A stretch of 64,000 nucleotides of DNA from Augochlora pura (lineage: Eukaryota > Arthropoda > Insecta > Hymenoptera > Halictidae), in contig NC_135777.1 of assembly GCF_028453695.1 (NCBI RefSeq), positions 1,984,001 through 2,048,000 on the forward strand, written 5' to 3'. The notes under the pieces were generated by a model. The model was not told the DNA's origin, did no database searches, and was given only the letters and a program-made list of their open reading frames with translations. This document shows positions 58,276 to 64,000 of this stretch, piece after piece (position 1 is the stretch's first letter; the number at the start of each line of letters is the position of its first letter). The position numbers were made by a program, and so were the translations under genes.

Positions 58276-61177
58276 GTTAACTATCTCTCTGCGGCACCCC
58301 CCACCACGGGCGAGTTTACTTTAAGTCACCTGCGGGATCCAGGTGATTTTTACGCGAGGTTAGCTGCCGGATTAAGAGCGGAATAAAATGGTTCAAATGG
58401 TTCGCCAGGGACTAGCTTCAGTGCCACGACGAGAAGAACAATTAGGTTAAAAACCAGCTGGATTATTTCGAGGATCGACCGGTCTGCACGTTAGACGAGG
58501 AATCCCATGGATCGATGTATCTCTCCCTGTCTACGCGATTCCCAAGCGATTAGACGAATTTCGAAATTACGACGGTACAATTTTCGACAAGTTAGAGCAC
58601 CGAAAACGAGGAGAGAAATTAGAATACTTAGCAAACGGGCTCTGACGCAATAGGACCGTCGCATCGTTACGCAGCGAACACATTTCCATTTTTAAATCAT
58701 GCTAATCGACGCTTCTGCCACGTTCGAAACGCCTAATTTTCATTAATCATCCATCCTATCCGACCTGGATTATTTATCTGCGATCAGGTATACGAGCGGC
58801 GTGAATAGCAAAGTTCAGCACGATCGTCAACGACCGTAAAAAATGTTTCAAGGCTCCGTCATCGTGGAAAATCGTTTTCTAAACTGGAAAACACTTCTGC
58901 AACGCGAATCATTTTATGGAACAACGAGATATAGGCCATCGATCGTCATCAATATATTTACACTATTAATTGTATTAATTATGATTTACACGATTTCAGA
59001 ATGCTCCACAATAACGAGAGTCCAAAATTCACAGCCAAGAATCTTTTCAAACAATCGTCCAGCGGAATAACAATTCCAGTCGCGCATCGAGCTATCACGT
59101 CAAATATTTCGTTTGGAATCATCGTGCAGATAAGACGAGTGAATAAAGGAGAAATAGGTATTTCAGAAAGTATGCTGATATCGAAACAAGTTTCATCATC
59201 TGGACTACGTTTGCTCGAGATAACACGTCGTATGACGAATAAGCGATTAACAAGCTCCTTTTTCATTTCCCATCTGTTAACAATTTACCAACCGATAGCC
59301 TATTAATCGGCTTCCTATCCCGTGAACCCACCTGTGAATCGATTATCATGTTAACAAATAATTAGCCATCCATTTCCGAGGTATTATTATACAATTTTTT
59401 AAATATTAGACACCGTCCGCGATGAACGAAATAAAATAAAACAAACATCGTTTGTTTTAGAAGACATTAAAATGTTTACTGTCAAACGGTCGGTAAAGAA
59501 TTAACCAACATCGTGAACTAGATACACCTAAATCACCAACTCGATCTTATCGCACGAATCAACTCAGACTTCAAGTTACGCCGAGATAAATGCACAAAGT
59601 CTGCGGGAATCGGACAACAACCACGGTTCACAAATCACAATACAGATGATCTCGGTGTCGCGTCGTTACCGAACGATTCGACGAGCGTAACTCACGTCGT
59701 ACGTTCGTCCGCTCCTCATCTTACACCGTGAAGATTCGGCGAACCGTGTCGCCGAGCCGAAACAATTATCAATAAATCGAGGCGGCGCCGACCAGCGGGA
59801 GCAGCGATATCCGTGAAAATGGGAGCGCGCGGTGATAACGCGGTCGCCGGCGATTGCAGTCGATTCAAGTGTATCAGCGGTGCCGTCGAAGGCACTCCGG
59901 CCTGATAAGAGAAGAAGAGGGAGCCGAACAATGCCGTCGCGACGGCATGCGGGCTTCGCTCGAGGACTATCGCGCGCGTGGGTGTCGCCGGAAGAGCCGG
60001 AGCCTGGTTGCCGTGCGAATCGACCTGTGCGGAGCGGATTTCGCCGGCGATCGGCTGCTCGCACCGATCGTTTGCGCGACACTAAACCAAGCCGAGGCTC
60101 CGCGCGCGTCTTCGGCCCGTTGCGAAACAAGAGGAGGATCACTGTCAGGGCCAAGAGCGAACGCGGCCGTCGCGGACTGTTCTCCGAAGGAAAATCGGCT
60201 TCATTCTGCGAACACATAATTTACAAGCGCGACGAGGAGAGGACATGAATGCCACGCGACGATTTTCTATTTCGCGGGATGAGCGTGAAATCGCCGTGAA
60301 TTTAATCCAATTCGGTATTCAAATTCTAGTCGTCTCTGATCCACTGATTAGCAACCGAAACAAAGTAGGCGTTGATTGTAAAACGAGTCGATATCGTGAA
60401 ACAAGTTGATCGTGAAACCAAAGGCGCTGCAATTCGAAAGGTGCGTTAGAAACCGTCCAGTCCCGTGATCGACGCAATTTTTATCGGACACAATCGTCCG
60501 CTGGTTTCCCTTTTGTATGTCTTTTTTTTTTGTTGTTGTTACGCCGTCGACGGCCGCATTTTTCTTCCTCGGTGTGCGAGCACGCGAACGATTCGAGGAT
60601 ATAAATTGCACGCGCGTGACTACGCGGGCGCACCAACTGCGGCAAACAATGTGCAATTGTTACCGGGAACGGTGAACGCCGTGTCGCAACAGTTTTTCCC
60701 CTCCCCTCCTTTGGATTTTCAAGCGAATTTCGGCTCACGGTGACAACTGTTCGACAGCCGGGCTTCGACTAACGGCGTCACCCGAATTCGTTCTGCTGAC
60801 GGCGCGGAAAATTTGCTCGGGGGTGGTGGACTTTGCACGGAGATGCTGCCCGGTGATTGGACGAGGTCTCGTTTTCGAAGTTTCCGGCTCGCCGGGGGAG
60901 ATCTTCTTTCGTTTTCTATTCGAGGTGGTTCCTTTGAGTTTCCAGTTATTTACAGAGTATCGACCGTCCGGGGAAATTACGAGTTTAGCAAAGGACAACC
61001 TTAATCGCGCCTACTTGTCGTATGCTCGCTGCGAAGCGGCCACTCTCGCGTGGCGCGATCAATTTTCTTTGCTGTTCGAGAGAGACCCGCGTTGGGTATA
61101 ACGAGATTTATGTTCGACGCGTTCGCTGTCTGCGTCACTGTAGCGTATATTGGTTTTTGTTTATTGTATTTAACGCG

Positions 61178-61432
61178 TTAACCCTTTCGTTACGGGTGCC
61201 GATTATAGTCGACGCGTGACTTGCTGTGTACATATACGGGTGCTTACTATAATCGGCATATGATCGTATATAAATATAATATACATGATATAATAGAATA
61301 CGATAAATTGGATATGATACAATATAATAGAATGCGATACGATATTATGTAATATAATATAATGGTAATGTAAGGCTATAAATGTTCATGGCGTCAATTC
61401 AGCGGAGCGGACTGCCGTAACGAAAGGGTTAA
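61178..61432. mobile_element. piggyBac-type MITE with perfect TIRs and subterminal palindromes
   Basis: The left end reads TTAA then CCCTTTCGTTACGG (61178-61195) and the right end CCGTAACGAAAGGG then TTAA (61415-61432), exact reverse complements: a 14-bp TIR and a TTAA target duplication. Inside the left end is GCCGATTATAGTCGAC, and 35-50 bases further TTACTATAATCGGCAT. The interior is a run of AATATAATAGAATGCGAT-like units. It has no coding capacity. Related fragments occur at 5385-5519, 4791-4865 and 19576-19621. Confidence 0.82.
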
Positions 61433-64000
61433 CGATAAAACTACCCTTAACGAGATTGATGTTGCTATATTGTTTTATACGGAAATATTAGATTTACTTA
61501 AACGTCGTGTCAATTCTATGGTAACATATACTATACACTATACAGATAAACATGATCTAAATATTATAGCTAAACTGTGGATTTTTCGGCAGAATAGAAA
61601 TTTTCCTAGAGATAGTTTCTTTTAATCATTCTAATATATTAAAAATAGCGTAACTATATTATTAAATTCCTCTTATATGTTCATAATAATTGTTCAGTTT
61701 ATACAGATTGACATAAATGCATGAAATTCGCAGTTTAATTATATGAATATGAGGAACTCTGAAAGAAAGAATTAGAAACCAGTAATTTTGATCAGGATGT
61801 AAGAAAAATATCGTCAGAGAGAAAAATGTTGTACTGTATAAATGTTCGTATAAAAATTTTCATTATGTGATTTGAAGAACTTGGAAAGATCTGTTACCCA
61901 GTCATTTACAATAGCTCTATTTATAATTTCCGACCAAAGCGTTTCAGACCCTTGTCATAAATTTCCATTTTCGAACCACTGAATTGACAAGCACGAAGAA
62001 GACGTTCGTTGTGTCTCACGGTGGAACGGCAACGTTTGTCCTTGTCTACTATTTGTAAGAAGCGGTGCCTCGTCGTACGATAAAGCCGCGCGTTCACAAA
62101 GCAAATTTGAATGAGTTATCGCGCCCGGCCCGGCGTTCTCGTCGGGGAAAGACCCGATTAAACGTACAAACTGGTTGTTTAACGTAAACACGTTGCGCAG
62201 ATAATGCCGGCCTGTCTGCTTCGCCGGAATTGAAAAAGAGTCCCCCGTCGCATCGCGCACGAAAGGATTACACCGGCGTCAGAGCCAATATGGCGCCTGG
62301 TTGTTCCCGATAAGATACCGGCATTCGAAATAATACGAAATTCGCGTGACTCTTGTCGGCGCACCGCCTCGATAAGAGTTCCACGTCGAGCGGGGAAAAA
62401 AAGGGGGATAGATAGGACCGCGGCGTGTAGCCGTCATCGAACGATTTATCATCGACGTGCCGTTGTTAATTGTGCCGCAGCGATCGGTTCTTTTCGCCAC
62501 GTGACCCAGCGAAATTCTGGGCCAGAAACGCAAGAGATATTCCACGCGATGGTTTCCCGTTGTTTCGCTAGTCCCGGCACCGCCGCGGCTCTGCTACAGT
62601 AACGTAACCCGTGACGGAAATGATTACCGGATTACAGAGCTGATCGTCGTTAATTCCGGCCTCGGTAATGACAGAGTTGTTTCTCGCGTATTACGTGAAA
62701 TTCAAGCCGCAATTTTACGTGTTTACCCGCCGCGTCGAACAACGCGACAGTCCGTATCCACGTCCAACTATATTTTCGTCCGTCATCGAGGTCCCCGAGC
62801 ATTTATGGAGGCTGGGGTCCATTGTCGAAGACGGTGTTCTTCGATCGCGGAGGGCTCCATTGTCGAACATCCTATTTTTCACCTGAACAGATTCTATCTT
62901 TGGCCGCACTTCCGCCGGGATGGCTCAGAGCTCTCGTTCGAAATTGCAGCACCTTTGTGACCGCGATACTTGGTTAAACTTACTTTATCGGCGCCTTCAA
63001 GGCCGAGGAATTACTCCGCCCCGTGCCATCGTAATTGTACGTTACCGAAGCAGGTTAGATATAGAAGCAACCAGTACCCTTGATAAATAATAATCATTCG
63101 TTCTAGCTGGAAATGTAATTTAGAACCTCGAGATAGCGTCCGCTTCATTAATTTATGCTCAGCGGCGTGCTAATGTTCTCAACGGCCGAGAGGCCGAGTG
63201 AACGAGTTCCGCCTAATAAATATAATTGTTGACGACTCGCGGCAGAGTATTATTTCATCTACAATACCGGAAGAAAGGCGATTATCAAGCCACACGATTC
63301 GCAGCGAGTCGTCTACGGAATCGTCGTCGAAAGAAATCTGCCAAGAAGCCCTCGATCGTCGATCTGTTTACTTCGCGGAACAGCAAAGTCATCGTCGATA
63401 GACGAGTAGCGAGGTGTCAATAATTAAATGAAAATACCGCGTCGTTCTAACTGCCAAGTGGACTCTCAATTATGTGTTATTGATAAGTTATTGCTTGCGT
63501 TTCAGGCGTCGAATGCTACTCTCCTAGTCCAAATCTCTCAACCTGTTTCAGCTTGAACAACGTTCGGTTAACTTAATTAAATCATTATTCCAATTGACTT
63601 ATCCAACGATGCCGCTGACGTCACACTTTTCCTTTGTTCCGGAATTTAGAAGCGAGCTCTCGAATCGCTCGTGCTGTGTACAAAACCGTTATCGTACAAA
63701 TCACGTTCCTTTTCGTTTTTTTGCGCGCCCGCGCGTTTAGTCCATTATGCTCGGACAGCAATACTGAGAATCATCGCGCGGATAAATCGTGCTTTCGAGA
63801 GGTGCGCTCTCAGCGCGGTGCTCCGTATCTGGTTGCTAAATACGGAAACGCAGGCTGTTAAATATTTAACGCCGTCGTCTTTGCATGGAACGCAGTTCGT
63901 TAATTGTCAAGCTTTTAACGACGAAGAACGAGGTGAAAAAATATGCGGTCGGCCATGTGACGCGATAACAGTCCTTTTTCCGCCGATCCCGTTTATTATA

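Larger units (their letters stand above)
56061..64000. other. Right flank: no recognisable gene
   Basis: 56061-56500 is GC-rich and probably holds the promoter and 5' leader of the EFCAB14-like gene. 56800-59650 is AT-rich. 59690-60250 and 60480-61110 are GC-rich with open frames on both strands, including a 183-codon frame on minus at 59666-60217 with a hydrophobic segment near its start; there is no known domain, splice context or codon signal, so I do not call it. 61440-61950 is AT-rich, and 61950-64000 is mixed with nothing recognised. Such GC-rich islands could be distant promoters or first exons of a gene beyond the window. Confidence 0.5.

Noticed and set aside
59666..60217. 183-codon frame on minus with a hydrophobic segment (LLALTVILLLF) near the start
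   Set aside because: It lies in a GC-rich island with overlapping frames on both strands, has no known domain, and the sequence after the hydrophobic segment is Arg-rich without pattern. Transcript data could change this.
62915..62975. Stretch GGGATGGCTCAGAGC followed by TTCGAAATTGC, considered as a tRNA
   Set aside because: A D-arm-like and a T-loop-like word are present, but spacing is far too short and no acceptor stem pairs.

Overview
The window is eukaryotic, an insect genome scaffold, most likely a hymenopteran (ant or bee). All protein-coding genes are split by introns with GT-AG (rarely GC-AG) borders. Introns and spacers are AT-rich with AATAAA poly(A) signals, and the encoded proteins resemble insect or general animal orthologues. 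The order-level call is inference. There is no bacterial operon, CRISPR array, rRNA or convincing tRNA. Two runs of N (5520-6019 and 10660-10759) divide the scaffold into three contigs: A (1-5519), B (6020-10659) and C (10760-64000).

Left third (about 6.4-23.3 kb): an ADAM10/Kuzbanian-family metalloprotease gene. Its zinc-protease exons lie on the minus strand of contig B, while its disintegrin/cysteine-rich, membrane-spanning and cytoplasmic exons lie on the plus strand of contig C. Turning contig B over restores one collinear gene, so this is best read as a flipped contig in the scaffold. One disintegrin exon is missing and probably lies in a gap. Contig A shows no recognisable exon.

Middle (27-42 kb): a compact cluster. 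mRpL23 (plus) runs tail-to-tail with a tiny Cys/His-rich putative zinc-binding protein (minus, 85 aa, two exons). Then come TTLL1 (plus, 9 exons, 434 aa, tubulin polyglutamylase subunit) and a receptor guanylate cyclase of the Gyc32E type (plus, 19 exons, 1142 aa).

Right (42.8-56 kb): ZFTRAF1/CYHR1 (minus, 6 exons, 358 aa), tail-to-tail with the cyclase, then an EFCAB14-like type II membrane coiled-coil glycoprotein (minus, 8 exons, 397 aa) that lacks the EF-hands of the vertebrate protein. From 56.1 to 64 kb I recognise no gene.

Repeats: three copies of a mariner-like MITE with a TA target; several TTAA-flanked elements with TIRs starting CCC (piggyBac-type MITEs), some carrying palindromes next to their ends; two long foldback hairpins; a 46-bp minisatellite; 10- and 13-bp tandem arrays; and long pyrimidine tracts. 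The genes do not form one pathway. No wholly new multi-gene system is evident. The items most worth a second look are the flipped contig, the tiny zinc-binding gene, the EF-hand-less EFCAB14 homologue and the palindrome-bearing TTAA elements.
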